A DNA stretch of 64,000 bases, taken from the NCBI RefSeq assembly GCF_016802725.1, contig NC_052672.1:7717685-7781684 (forward strand). Direction: 5' to 3'. The translations under genes were made by a program, and so were the position numbers. Shown piece after piece: positions 36,931 through 48,366 of the stretch (the first letter of the stretch is position 1; the number at the start of each line of letters is the position of its first letter). The notes under the pieces are model-generated. The model was given only the letters and a program-made list of their open reading frames with translations. It did not search any database and had not been told where the DNA came from. The DNA is from Solenopsis invicta (Eukaryota > Arthropoda > Insecta > Hymenoptera > Formicidae).

Positions 36931-37600
36931 CATTGAGGATGGCTCTTAATTTCTCCCTTTGTCCCCTCGTCATTCGCGCACAATGGCGGAAAGTTCGAGA
37001 AACGCTGTCGTAGACAATGCGACGAAGGATTCATATTTTCTGATGCACATTGCGCCAACGAGAAGAAAAGAGCGAGAGAATGAGAATCGTCCTCGTGAGA
37101 AAAGGAAAAGGAAGAACGAAGACAGGAGGAGGAAGAGGAGGATAAGGAAACGGGCGCGCGAGTAGAGATAAAGGAGACGGGCGGGGAAAGAGAGGGATAG
37201 GGGTAGGGACAGGGGATTGAATGTAGGGAGAGGAAAAAGCAGAGGCTCGGTACGAAAGTCGCTTCGGCTGGCGAAACTTCGGAATATGGAGACGCCGCGG
37301 AGCCGATATCGAGGAATCGCGCGGCCGATATAGGGGAAAGGGGTGAGAGGGAGGGAGGTCGGGGGTGTATGCAAATATTTTTCCAGCCCCCACGGAAAAC
37401 CGGGCCCCTCCTTTCCCGCCTCGTCTTTCGCGCGTCCCTCACCGGCCCGTATAACCGCTCCCCTCCCCCCCATCCCTCCTGCCTTTCCTTCATGTCGCTT
37501 TTTTGCTTTCTATCGCGCGCTTTTCACGCCGCTTTTTTCTTCCCCCTTTCTCTCGCCGCGTGTGTAAAAAATGAAGGCAAGAGTCGATAATCGTCGTGCT
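36931..37600. other. GC-rich purine tract switching to pyrimidine tract
   Basis: 37060-37380 of the plus strand is strongly purine-rich and 37380-37560 strongly pyrimidine-rich, so base skew flips near 37.38 kb. Overlapping minus-strand frames of 187, 167 and 120 codons arise from the lack of stop codons in such tracts. Their translations are serine/leucine/proline-rich and have no domain. No gene is called. Confidence 0.5.
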
Positions 37601-39420
37601 CTTTTTACATCGGACCTCTCCTTATACCCGCACACAACTTCCTTCTTGCTCCTCTGACGCGTCGCTTTCCCGAGTTCACACTATGGAAAGAGGCCCGATG
37701 GTTTTCATTGCGGCGTTATACACTGTGCATTGGGTATCTTGAATGCTCGGTGAATGTGGCGCTGGGATATCTAAGCTATTCTTCGCATTCGAGATAACGA
37801 GCCGACTAATTTCATGAATACATTTTAGTTCATTTACAGTTTATTACACATGATTTAAAATTCCGACAATTATTAAATATATGCTATCAGTATATTAAGA
37901 ATTAAAAAAAATACAAAAAGAAAAAATATATATGTTGATTATTAACATAAAAATAATTAGTTTTTATTAACATAAAAAATATGTGCTTATAGAATTTTAA
38001 TCTTAGACACATTGAACATAGCAAACAGATTTTTTTTTTCAAAGGTAGGCTCATTTAGCAGATTTAGATACATTACTTTTTTGGCATAAAGGCAGTATTA
38101 GTTAAATAATTTTTAAATATTTAACAATGTTTGATTTTGGTCTGGCTTTATGCCAAGTATTCTTTATCTAACTTCTTTTGTTTTATGGAATAGTAAAATT
38201 ATTTCAAAGTCTTCACATTTATTGTTTAGATATTTTAAGCAACATATAAGTAAATACAAGTAAATTAAAAAATGTGATATTATATTTTTAGTAAAAACGT
38301 CTAATGTGTAAAGAACATGCTGCAAAAATGTATGACTTAAGATTTATGGTGTATTAATAAAATGGATAATAAAACATAATGTTTATGATATCCATTTATT
38401 AATAAATATTGCTTTCTTTCATGAGTGCATTTTTTGATAAAAAAATTATTCTGTAGATCATATTTTTTTCATTCTTTACCTTTTCAGATAATTTTTTTAA
38501 CGTTCAACGATGGCATATATTTTAAAAGTTTCTAATGTTCGAAACACTACTTTAAAAGTCTTTTACTTTAATTATTCTAATAAATACAAATAAAAAAGTA
38601 TTTTTCTAAAAAAAATTATTCTTAAAAATTTATGTTTCCTTTTATTGTTATTTTTTTTTATTAATAAAGATAGCCATTTGCTTAGTATTGTTGTATTCGT
38701 TAATAACGTTTCAATTGAAAAAGATTGTTACAATATGTTCATTTTTACGAAAATTTTAAAACAATTTAAGTTCAGATCAAGTATGCCATACTTAGTGTGA
38801 CAAAATGGATAATGTGTTGTTCCAAGATTAATTATCATAATTCATCTTGCTCAAAACTTGAATGAAATTATCAGTCTTTTCCATCTTGTTAATAAAGAAA
38901 GAAGGAAAATGTAAAGTGTTTACTCAAATTTTGTAAAAAAATTTCCTAAGAATTCTCGGATTTTCAAGGAATTTTATTGAAAATTCCAGGTAAGATTAAA
39001 GAATTCTTTAATGAAGCTTTGTGAAATAATTTTATTTTATTATATCTTTTAATATTCCTTTATCATATATTCCTTTATCAACCACAAAGAAAACCACTTA
39101 AGCCTCGAATATTAAATTTAAGAAGGTACAAAAAAGAAGTAATATGAACTAAGTGGCATATAATTTGTCCGCAATGCACGGCTCGCCGAAAGTATGGAAA
39201 GTACCTATTGAAATGTGATTAAACACACAATGCCACGAATGATGTATTGTCTTTTGATGCCATTGATTTTTTTAATAAAAAAAACTCGCGAAACGCATAC
39301 GAGAATGTATGAATGTATGGCACATCTATCGTTAATCGATTATCGACATTTTGCATTATCAAAAAGAAATCAAAAAACAATTTTGTCTGAAACAGATAAA
39401 ATTTAAATTTAAGAGAAAAA
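37601..39420. other. AT-rich sequence with one long hairpin
   Basis: Apart from the hairpin at 38061-38176 nothing is supported. 38935-39010 contains words resembling the tandem duplication at 39423-39640 (ATTTTCAAGGAATTTTA, AAATTCCAGGTAA), perhaps a decayed relative. Confidence 0.4.
38061..38176. repeat. Hairpin, about 115 nt, near-palindromic
   Basis: TTGGCATAAAGGCAG (38081) pairs with CTGGCTTTATGCCAA (38142) with one mismatch. The stem continues outward (TTAGATA..) and inward (GTTAAATAA with ATATTTAAC) around a small AT-rich loop. The shape suits a tiny MITE or an RNA hairpin such as a miRNA precursor. I recognise no known miRNA seed in it. Confidence 0.55.
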
Positions 39421-39422
39421 AA

Positions 39423-39640
39423 ATCCAGAAATTTCTCTGAATATTAATAAAATCTCCATTATTATTGAAGATAAAATAGAAATTCTCCAAAAATTGCAGA
39501 TTTTCCCGAAAACCTGAGTAAAATTCCAGAAATTCCCCCACGTATTAATAAAATCCCATGAAAATCCATTTTCAAGGATAAAAACGAAATTCTCGGAAAA
39601 TTTAAGGTTTTCCCAGCTTTTCTCCCGGTAGTAAACATCC
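39423..39640. repeat. Tandem duplication, about 105-bp unit
   Basis: Unit 1 starts TCCAGAAATTTCTCTGAATA and unit 2, at 39528, TCCAGAAATTCCCCCACGTA. Both continue TTAATAAAATC.C..., GGATAAAA/AGATAAAA, GAAATTCTC, and TTTTCCC. The minus-strand frames through it (60-88 codons, rich in F, N, W, I) show the duplication as repeated ENF..I..ENG-type stretches. No gene is called. Confidence 0.6.
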
Positions 39641-39713
39641 TGTAATATATTTGTGATGTTTCCGTCAAAATGCAAAACAAAAATGGATCTTTCTAGATGA
39701 CATTTTAAGAGAC

Positions 39714-39935
39714 GGTAAAAGAAAGGAAACGTTCAAAACGGCGAACGCGGGGGTAACGTGACGCGACGTTGGGGCGAGTAGCGGATGCGAAGAAACCCCG
39801 GAAATCCCCGGAGAGTGTCGACTCCGGAAAAGTGGTTGTTTTACGAACGCCACGGAGTGCCAGAAGTCGTCGACGTGGCACAATGGGAAAAAGAAAGGAA
39901 GGGAAAAGAAGTACTCGTAGAAGTGGAAGTATGGT
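39714..39935 (+). repeat. Dispersed repeat E, copy 1 (GC-rich)
   Basis: Aligns in the same orientation with 44776-44950: GGTAAAAGA.AG..AAACG, CGGAGAGT, GGAAAAGTGG.TGTTTTACG, GTGC..GAA.TCGTCG, GGCACAATG and GAAGGG.AAGAAGT in the same order, with an indel of about 40 bases early on. In one minus-strand frame both give VRKTxTFPxxTL. Whether this is an old coding duplication or a GC-rich mobile repeat is unclear. Confidence 0.5.
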
Positions 39936-40440
39936 AGTTATCCTGTTGCGTTGGCTAACGCGATCGCGCTTGCAGTAGCCGTGGGGCACCTCGGGGATTT
40001 CGCCGATGTGTTCCAAACACGTTCGCGAGATCAGGTACAATGGCTGGTGGCCGTTAAGGAAAGATCACGGACGAGAGCGGCGTTACTCGCGGTAATCGAC
40101 GATGCGTACGTGCGTGCGTTTATAAAATAGCTAACATTTTGCGCGCCAGCTTTGCCCGACCCTTTTAAAGGGCTCGGAAAAGACGTTCGAACGGTCGAGA
40201 ATAGACGCTGGAATGGAGAGATCCGTCGTAATATATGTAAAGGTTGCATATATAAAGCGTGATCGGTCACCGACCAAGTCGGAGTCGATCTTTTATAAAG
40301 AAGAATGTGATTGATTGATATCTTTTTTCTAAACTTTCTCATTTTTAACGGTAAATACCTCGATCCCGAGAATTCTCCGGTTAAAAAAAACCGGATATTT
40401 CATCAAAGGGACATGCGGTCATAAAGATTAAATAAATGAC
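39936..40440. other. Unassigned sequence
   Basis: GC-richer to 40290, then AT-rich. No supported gene. Confidence 0.4.
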
Positions 40441-40441
40441 A

Positions 40442-40884
40442 CACAGTTGGAAAATTTGTTTTAAATTTACATACATCGCATGCCCCAAATCGCATGTCCC
40501 ACGGTTCATTCAACTTTTGTGTTAATTTAAAACAAGGTGAATATATTAAAAAGTAATATACATATCGTGTAAAAACAGCAAAAATGTAACACTTTGACAT
40601 AATTTGGAAACAAAATGTTGAAACATATTTCTTCAGTAAAATTAACATTTGCAATATGTTAATACGTACATTTTATTCATTTATCTCAGAATTTATGTTT
40701 TAAAATAACATTATTTTATATGTTATTTGTTCATTTGCTCATAAAATGTTATTTCAACACTAAGAAATGTTGAACACAAAATACTGAAATAATATAATTA
40801 CATAATGTTAAATTAGCAATTAAAAATATTAAAAATTTTAACACAAATTATTTTCAATATAAATATAAAATGTTTTTCACTATA
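40442..40884. mobile_element. MITE with CACAGTTGGAAAA ends, uninterrupted copy
   Basis: Starts CACAGTTGGAAAATTTGTTTT and ends in an imperfect reverse complement near 40884 (AAATGTTTTTCACTATA). It aligns with 59368-60081: AACACTTTGACATAAT/AACGCTTTGGCACAAT, ATTTCTTCAGTAAAATTAAC, TACATTTTATTCATTTAT, ATAATGTTAAATTAG. It keeps the site that is interrupted in the 59-kb copy (40655-40670). A 14-bp tandem ATCGCATGCCCCA/AATCGCATGTCCCA lies at 40476-40503. Confidence 0.65.
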
Positions 40885-42965
40885 TAAAATGATTTCTCAT
40901 TCTGTTCTTAGTTGAATTTCTTGAAATCCTTCAATTTCTAACTGTGCTCATGAAAGCTAAATTCAACGCAATACAATGATACGTTGGAGTAATTGTTCAA
41001 ACTTTAGTAAATGTGTATGAAGTTATAAGATTAAAACGTTACAATTGTGATACCTCGGGCGTTCGCCCGTCTCTTTTTTAAATCGTAAAAGTATAATAGA
41101 AAAATAGAATGTCCGAAACGTAACAGTCGCAACGTTTCAATTTGTAATTCCACGCTGAATCAGTGAATCAAAAAATTCTATTATGAACCTTGTGCTTAAA
41201 AGGAACTAAAGTTTTATTATCCGCGATACTGTCTCGGGGAATGATAGATGAAGACACGCAGTACGTTTTGACAATTTAATAGATGCTGCTAAAACAGTGC
41301 GAAACGTTACAGTAACTTTGTAAAGCGTAAATTAATGTTTTATGAAAAGATTAAATTATCAATATCGGGCAAACTTGTTTATACAATTTCGTTCTTGTAT
41401 TAAATATTATATATATTTTATAATATAAAAAATTAATATTATATTAATAATAATTTTAATTAATGCCTAAAGAAATAGTTTGCATGCAGATAATTTATTT
41501 ATTTTTTTATATGTCCAAGTATTACAAATGCAGGAATTTTATATTTTTATTTTCTTCCACACTTTTCCGATTTCAGTGGTGAATTAACCTTTCCAAAGTT
41601 CCACTGATCGTTTCACCCATTTTGACCGAATTAACGTGGATTTAATGCCGGTGAGTGGAATAAAAGGAAATAGGAGGTTTCGATTGTCAGCACCTCGCTC
41701 GCCTATTGTTTGTTAGCGGGGGATGGCGAAGACGAGAGGCCGGAAAAAGGCGGAACGCACGAGAAGAAAAAGAGGGAACCCAAATGAATGGATTCATTGA
41801 GTAATGGCGTATTTTTGCACAGGAGAGTTCGATGTTTTAATCAAATATCTTATTCGATAACACGTGCAACGTTAAAATATTTTATTACAATAACTTCTGT
41901 TAATCATTTATGGATCACAAATTTGTACCGAACATCGTAATATTTGGCTATTACTGAGAAATAATATCCATGCCATCAAAGGAAAAAAAAAATGCAAAAT
42001 TTTCTTGTTTACATGTTTTGGCGGTGAACGCTTAACCAGCGATTTTTAATCGAAGTACAACAAACTTCCGCCAGGAAAATATAGCGGGCATAATGCGGAA
42101 AGTATAGTTACTAACGTTTAAACATATCGTGGCGCGATAATCTGCTTACTTGAACTTTTAATTAAACTCGGCCATTTAATTTTCGCGTTGACTATCCTCG
42201 TGCCCAGCGCTTTAATACTTACTTAACAAGCTTCTTTCCGTATACGTAAAGTAACTCCATTTGGCGATATTGAGTTTCTTAAACGACGTCAGATCTCGCG
42301 ATTTACGTCGACTCGCAACGACGTTCATCGACGATCGAACGAAACTGAACGGCTGAAAGTGTCCGGGAGGAGCTTTTCGGGAAGAAACGAAAGTGGCAGA
42401 ATTTCGAGTAGGAACCCGCGAGATGTGCAATTCCAGCACATCGTTGGCGAGGTACATATAATGGAGGGGTCGCGCCGTGTCGTCTATCGCCCAGGGATGA
42501 AGTTTGTCTTCGTAAGAAAGAGTAGTCGAGGGCACGAGGAGCAGAAGAGGATCGCGAAGTAACAGGATTTTCGGATTAGGGTAACACGGCCCTGGTAATT
42601 GTTCCCTTGTCTCGGTTCAATCCAGAGAAGAGGTCTAGAAAAAAAGCGCTTTGAAGCACTCGACTCTCTGCGACCGGATAAAATCGCTGCTGTGCCCATT
42701 CTCGCCCTGATGATTTTATGTTCAATTAACCCTTTGATATATCTCGGTGAATTACGACAATTCGGCTACTGTCCTCATTGAGTATAAATCGCTGGTTTTC
42801 CATTCTGAATAGAAAAGAAAAACGTCTCCCCTTTTTCCCTTTCATCTTTTAATTTATAATGTTAATCTAATGCTCGATATTAGTGATCTGTTATAATGTT
42901 ATAGAAAAAGGTTCTAAAACGGTTTCGTGTCAAAAAAGAAACATGTTAGATGACTATAACTGAAG
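40885..42965. other. Unassigned sequence
   Basis: AT-rich to 41550, mixed to 42780. Overlapping frames near 42212-42562 (67-107 codons) have no recognisable domain. No repeat is supported. Confidence 0.4.
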
Positions 42966-42969
42966 CTGA

Positions 42970-43997
42970 ATAGTAGAGCTCAGACAAAAGATTCGAACAT
43001 GTCGTATGTTCAATCTGTTCGAATAGTCTGAAAGAAAAAACATAAGCATCCAATTCGAACATTTTGGGCAGTTTGAACAGTTCAAACGTAAGAATATACG
43101 TATCACGTCTCAAAGTATTATCACAAATTTTAAATTTTTATGGGTTGTCCTACGTCTGGCTCTCTATTGGCATCATTCTGTGCGATTAACATTTATTTTA
43201 TTGGAGCCTAATTGCAAATAATTTTATACTAAATTAAATTAAATTCTTTTATATATATTAATAAAACTTTTATATATGTATATTCGTATAAAATTCATTC
43301 TTCTGGATTCATTTAGATTCGTTAAAAAGTTATTTATCTAAAACTGCAACAAAATATAATCATTTCCGCTGCATAATAATTATAAGTTGAATTTTTCAGT
43401 TTTCTACTTTGTAACTGATTTTAGGGTCTAAATTTATGTAAATATTTATGACCAACATTTTTTGTTGATTAGAGGAAAAAAATAGAATAAACCTAAGAGC
43501 ATGCAGTTTTAAAATTTTGATCACTTTTAATTGATTTTGTAGAGCCAAAACATCCTTAAGCAATAATTGGCCTAAAATATTAATTTGTTACGTCTAAAGT
43601 TCGGACAATTCGGACAGTAATGAAGGTTGGAAACGAGCGCTTTGAAAACAAAAAAGCAGTTTTTCACGAGTTTTTGTTTTCTACATTAATATGTAAAATA
43701 ATTTAGATCCGAGTTATAATATAATAATTTCGAAATTTCGAATCTGGGCATGCATTATGGAAATATTCGAAATAAATTCCAATCAAAATTATTCCCCTAG
43801 GAAATACAATAGAAATAGAGAATAATTGAATAATTTTGACCGGAACTCATTTTATCAGTTCCATGATACGTGCTTTGAAGTGAGTTTAAACAATCCGAAC
43901 ATAGCTTCAGTTCAAAAAATTCAAACTGTTTGACACTCGATCTTGAAATTCGAACTGTCCAAGCTATTCGATCACTTGATATTTCCGAGCACCACTG
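42970..43997. mobile_element. Possible TIR element with TTCGAAC subterminal words
   Basis: The left end AGTAGAGCTCAGACAA and right end (reverse complement AGTGGTGCTCGGAAAT) are imperfectly inverted. TTCGAAC/GTTCGAA-like words are clustered within about 130 bases of both ends and absent from the middle. Such subterminal repeats are typical of some DNA transposons (hAT or P-like), but no transposase is present and the ends are only moderately similar. Confidence 0.4.
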
Positions 43998-44775
43998 AAA
44001 AGATATCATCACTTTCTATGTCTTTTACTTTACATAGTCTCATTAAGTAGTTACACACATAATCAGAAAAGAATTTTATTCAAAAATAAAAATTAACAAT
44101 AAAAAGGTAGTTAATATAATTGATATCTTGTGTCTTCTTACATTTACTCACGAAATTATCAATGATATTTATCATCATATGTGATAATCGATTCTTAAGA
44201 GAAAAAAAAAAAATAATAATAAACGGCACATATGCTTCAGACACCTGATATAAACAACAATTGTCATATTTTGTCGAGGAAAAGTTCTCCGTCGAAAGCA
44301 CACTGTTCCGTGTAACCGATTTACAACTAGCAAATTGCTTTCTCCACTCGACCATGCGCTCACCATTCCCATCGTCGTATCGTACCCCAGCGTATCGGAA
44401 AGCTCTTTGCGGTTAGTTCGATATCCCTTCCGTCACCTTTCCCCGTCTCTCAACTTCCTCGTACTATTAACTGTTTTTTTCCTTGCTCACGTCGTAGCGC
44501 ACGCAGCGGAGTGACGCGATCAGCCTCCCTCATTACGCGCGTTTCAAATCGAGCGTAATCGATATTCAATCGAACGCTTCTTCGCCGTGAAACGTCTTCG
44601 CCACGTGGAGAGGCGGTGATGCCTAGGCGATGAAATAAGGAAAAAAATAATAGGGATGTAGCGCGCGAAGTGGGCAAAAGGGAAATAAAGTGAGAGAAAG
44701 AGAGAAAAAGAAAGAAGTAGAGACGGGCGTGTACAGTTCGAGACAAACGAAGAAAGAGAACGGGGAAAAAAGGAG
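43998..44775. other. Unassigned sequence, purine-rich at the end
   Basis: AT-rich to 44340, GC-richer after. 44640-44790 is a plus-strand purine tract, giving stop-poor minus frames of 93-149 codons that are phenylalanine/leucine/serine-rich and not convincing genes. Confidence 0.4.
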
Positions 44776-44950
44776 TGGTAAAAGATAGAAACGGCACTTC
44801 GAGATCGAACAAGAGAGCGCTCGAGGGTACTCGGAGAGTACCAGATGGAAAAGTGGCTGTTTTACGGACACAACGGGGGTGCTGGAATTCGTCGTGCAAG
44901 GCACAATGTGACGACTTGAAGGGGAAGAAGTCTGAGGGGCGGTAATGCGG
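44776..44950 (+). repeat. Dispersed repeat E, copy 2 (GC-rich)
   Basis: Same-orientation relative of 39714-39935 about 5 kb away. The best-matching part is 44838-44911 (GGAGAGTACCAGATGGAAAA, GTGGCTGTTTTACGGACACA, GGCACAATG). It shares the minus-strand residue pattern VRKTxTFPxxTL. It is the only dispersed repeat here that is GC-rich. Confidence 0.5.
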
Positions 44951-45755
44951 GAGGATATCGGGACAGCTCAGTCTTGTTGTCCCATTTAATACCTTCGGAG
45001 GTGACGAGAAAAACTTGCCAAAGCTCCGGGCATTTTTTTGACTCGAATAACTGGGTTCGAATTGGCTTGTTCATCGATGAAAACTGTTGGTTAGGTTTTG
45101 CATTGGAATATGTCAAAACGCAAAACATTAAATTGCTATCAAAATATTATTAAATATTGAAAACAATATCGTTTAATCTTTGGCAAAATTTCATGGATTT
45201 TAATTTATCTATACTTCTTTTTATTATATTTTATATATAATTACATTTTTCTATATTTCTTTTTCACTCTCATTCCACATATCGAAGAAACGCGCGTATT
45301 TTTACTTTAAAAATATGTAAATTAAAAAAAATCGAACAACATTCAAAGTTTTTCATTGTTAAGAAATCGTCTCTAGTTCGGCCTTTCTGAAATGCTTTAT
45401 CCATCGATATCGCATCCGTCTTTAATTGCAGGAAGACGCGTTCTCGATCTCATCATATCATAAATCAGACGCTTAGCTCTTGCCATAAGCGAGCTATCAC
45501 CGCGGGTGCCTTTTCCAGGCGGATTTTCGCACGAATCGATCGCGCATCGCGTCCCGTTGCGTCGTCACTACCGAATGATTTGTTTTATTCGTCTCTGAAA
45601 TATATACCGAGCCAGGCATCCACCCGATCCTGGCCAGGAGTCGGCGCTTCGTACAGGACGCCTCGCACAATAGCCAGGCCGCTGACAATGGCGTCGTTAG
45701 CGATGGCCTCGGGCTTCGTTCTCTATTCCTGCCTGCAAGAGCACCGAGTATCGTG
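44951..45755. other. Unassigned sequence
   Basis: AT-rich at 45120-45420, GC-richer at 45420-45750. No supported gene; the 95-codon minus frame overlaps the MITE end and has no recognisable domain. Confidence 0.4.
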
Positions 45756-46098
45756 TACTGGGTGTTCCAGAAATCGTGCACCAACCCTCATCTGGATTCC
45801 TCCCCGAAATTCAAATTTTTCTCGGTAGAAAGTTCAATTTTTCTGCTCTAAAACTTTGCGATATTTTTTTTTTGAGTTTTTAAAACTGGATGTCTCGACA
45901 ATAATGTCAATAATATAATCGACCCTTGTTGCAATAGAAAATTACTTGAAATCAATTATAATATAAATTTTTTATTTACAGGCATGCATTATCGTTTTCC
46001 ATTGTTTGCTATTTTCCTTGATACCTCACATCGAAGCAAATGATACTTATTAGAGAATCTATGCAAAGAAAATACACAATCTCTGGATCACCCTATAC
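45756..46098. mobile_element. MITE with GGGTGWTCCAGARAT ends (about 343 bp)
   Basis: Left TACTGGGTGTTCCAGAAATC and right (reverse complement TATAGGGTGATCCAGAGATT) match over about 23 bases with few differences. Both begin with TA, as for elements with a TA target. The interior is AT-rich and non-coding. Confidence 0.65.
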
Positions 46099-47076
46099 AT
46101 ACGTCTCTCTATTACTCCCTATGCTTCTATCTGTCTCCGTTGCGCAACAGCGCGAAATGCAAACGATCGAGTCTAAGGGCACGTGCACACTGGCGAGTTT
46201 GCAAGCAGTGATCGCGTGATTTATGGAGTTAAAAAGAAATAAACGTTTATATCAAATTTAAACATTACTTTCAAAATTCAATTTAAGCTCCATTCGCAAA
46301 AATATACAATCGCCTTTATTAATCGTTTCTCCATTTTTCTGATTCTCTTTTTATTTAAAAACTATTAGACTTAAAATTATTAGATTTTCTCGATTTGGAG
46401 AGAGAGGCAGAGAGAGAGAAAGAGAAAAGTTTCCGGGAGAAATAGATTAAATGTGCACGCAGTTTAAAACCGATGCAGAAACGCTTAGTGTCGGCACTAA
46501 TCGAACTCCTCTTCCTCCATTCTATGCGTCCATCGAGAGCGTTGACGATATCATAATGATCTCCCTGCGACGCGCCTAATTTCTTTCCGGTGCATTCTGC
46601 TTTCGCAGCTTCTCGAACAATACGCGTTGTAATTTACGCGCAAAACGCGAATGCGCAGCAGCGATTCACTATTCGTTACTCATTAACCTGTCGCGATGGA
46701 ACGAGGCAATCGATTGTGCAACTCGAAACTGGTCGGAAAACTGCTGAATATGGGCTAGATGCACACCAGTTCACGATAATGGTGACAGTATCTGACATAC
46801 ATTATTTGATAAATTATCCTTTTCACGTTGAATAATATTTTCGTGGCACACATACTCTTAATCATTAGTTTAATGATGCAAAATCTGCCAATTTTATGTG
46901 AAAAGCGCGCCGGTTGAAATCATCAATGTCAAAACTCACCACTTTAGTCGACCTCTATGTAATTTGTGTCACAATTCTATTTATAATTTTATATACCGTT
47001 CAATGAAAAGAAAGTAATTAAAGAATTAGAACATGAATATGTACAAAATCTATATTTGACTATAACGTTGAAATAA
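46099..47076. other. Unassigned sequence
   Basis: Purine tract at 46398-46432. A plus frame of 81 codons at 46590 has no recognisable domain. Nothing else is supported. Confidence 0.4.
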
Positions 47077-47481
47077 CACGGAGAAAACTAATTTTGCTGT
47101 TGCAATTAAATTTAGTTGACACGATTATAATTTTAGAAATTATTCGTCAGTAGAGCAAAATCTCTTTTGTTGCTAAAATACATAGAGAAAAAACAGTGCA
47201 TTTGTCTTTGCAATTAGATTAATTTGCTGTTACGGCAAAATATATATTCTTAACAAATACTTTTGTTATTAGAGCAAAAATACTACTGCTCATACAAATG
47301 AGTTCATGCGGATTTAAATGAATTTCTTTTTACAGCAGAATAATTTGTAATTTTAGTAAACACATTAAAAAAATATCGAGTAATACTCTTAACTAATCTC
47401 TTTATCGTCAACATAATGACTATTAGATTTTGCTACAGCAGTATAAAATCTGCTGGACTAACAAATTATTTTTCTCCGTAT
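47077..47481. mobile_element. MITE with ACACGGAGAAAA ends (about 405 bp)
   Basis: Left ACACGGAGAAAACTAATTTT pairs with right, whose reverse complement is ATACGGAGAAAAATAATTTG. Inside are degenerate repeats of the end motif (ATAGAGAAAAAACAG at 47181) and of TTTGCTGTTGCAATTA/TTGTCTTTGCAATTAG. Non-coding. The ends resemble the CACTGAGAAAAA motif of the 24-kb element. Confidence 0.6.
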
Positions 47482-48263
47482 ATGATTGTAGAATAAAAGT
47501 TGCTCATAAAATTACATCGATTAGTAAATAGAAATCGTAACAGATAAAAATCACGATTGAACTTAGAGAACGTACATCGCATGTTTCCGCGAAATCACCG
47601 CAGACTGTGAACAATTTCAGTGCCGAGTTTACGGAATTCGGGAAAGAATCCGACGCACCGCACCGATCAAATGCACAAGACGCGGCGGAGTTCATCTGAA
47701 CTTCTTGAAGAAACGATAGAATCACCTGACAAAGAAAAGATTGATGGTACGAATTCTTCACAGAAGTATGTACAATCTATTCACCAATCTGCCGTTTACA
47801 GATCTGTCTGTTACAGAACTGTAAAATTAGCGTTATTTTATCGATAATATTATAATGAGAGATAATTGATTATTGTAGATCATAAAAACCAAAAAATATG
47901 GATTTGGATACATTCGATATAAAGATGTGAGCAGCAATGTACAATTAAATATAACGTAACGTTATTTAATATCTTGAGCAGAATTATTTAAATTCAAGGA
48001 AACGTGATTTTATTCCAACGTACAAAGAAAAACAAAATATTATTTTTTTTTATCGAATAACTTGGGTAATAATCAATGTTTTATATTAAAATTTGAACGA
48101 ATATATTTGTCAAAGTGTCGTTTAACAGATTCTAGACTCAAAGTAATAAAATATTTATTATTTAGGATGTGATTTATAAAAACGTGACGCATTGCATAAT
48201 CGGTGAAGAACATAGTATTTCATAAAATAATACATTTTTCATTGTTCATGGTTCAGAATTTTC
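47482..48263. other. Unassigned AT-rich sequence
   Basis: Two overlapping small frames on opposite strands (47504-47847) without recognisable motifs. No other feature. Confidence 0.4.
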
Positions 48264-48366
48264 CTGCGTTCAGAAACATTAGCGATATTATTAGAGATAT
48301 CATTTTATCCTTGTTTAATATTAGATAACAAGAATAAAATAATATCTGTAATGTTTCTGAATGCAG
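48264..48366. repeat. Hairpin, 103 nt
   Basis: CTGCGTTCAGAAACATTAGC, then GATATTATT..., pairs with the right arm ending AATATCTGTAATGTTTCTGA, then ATGCAG. The arms are about 45 bases with a few mismatches and a short AT loop. It is probably a minute MITE; a non-coding RNA hairpin is the alternative. Confidence 0.55.

Noticed and set aside
36930..37493. 187-codon minus-strand open frame, one of the longest in the window
   Set aside because: It runs through purine/pyrimidine tracts that lack stop codons, is serine/leucine/proline-rich, and two other minus frames are open over the same bases.
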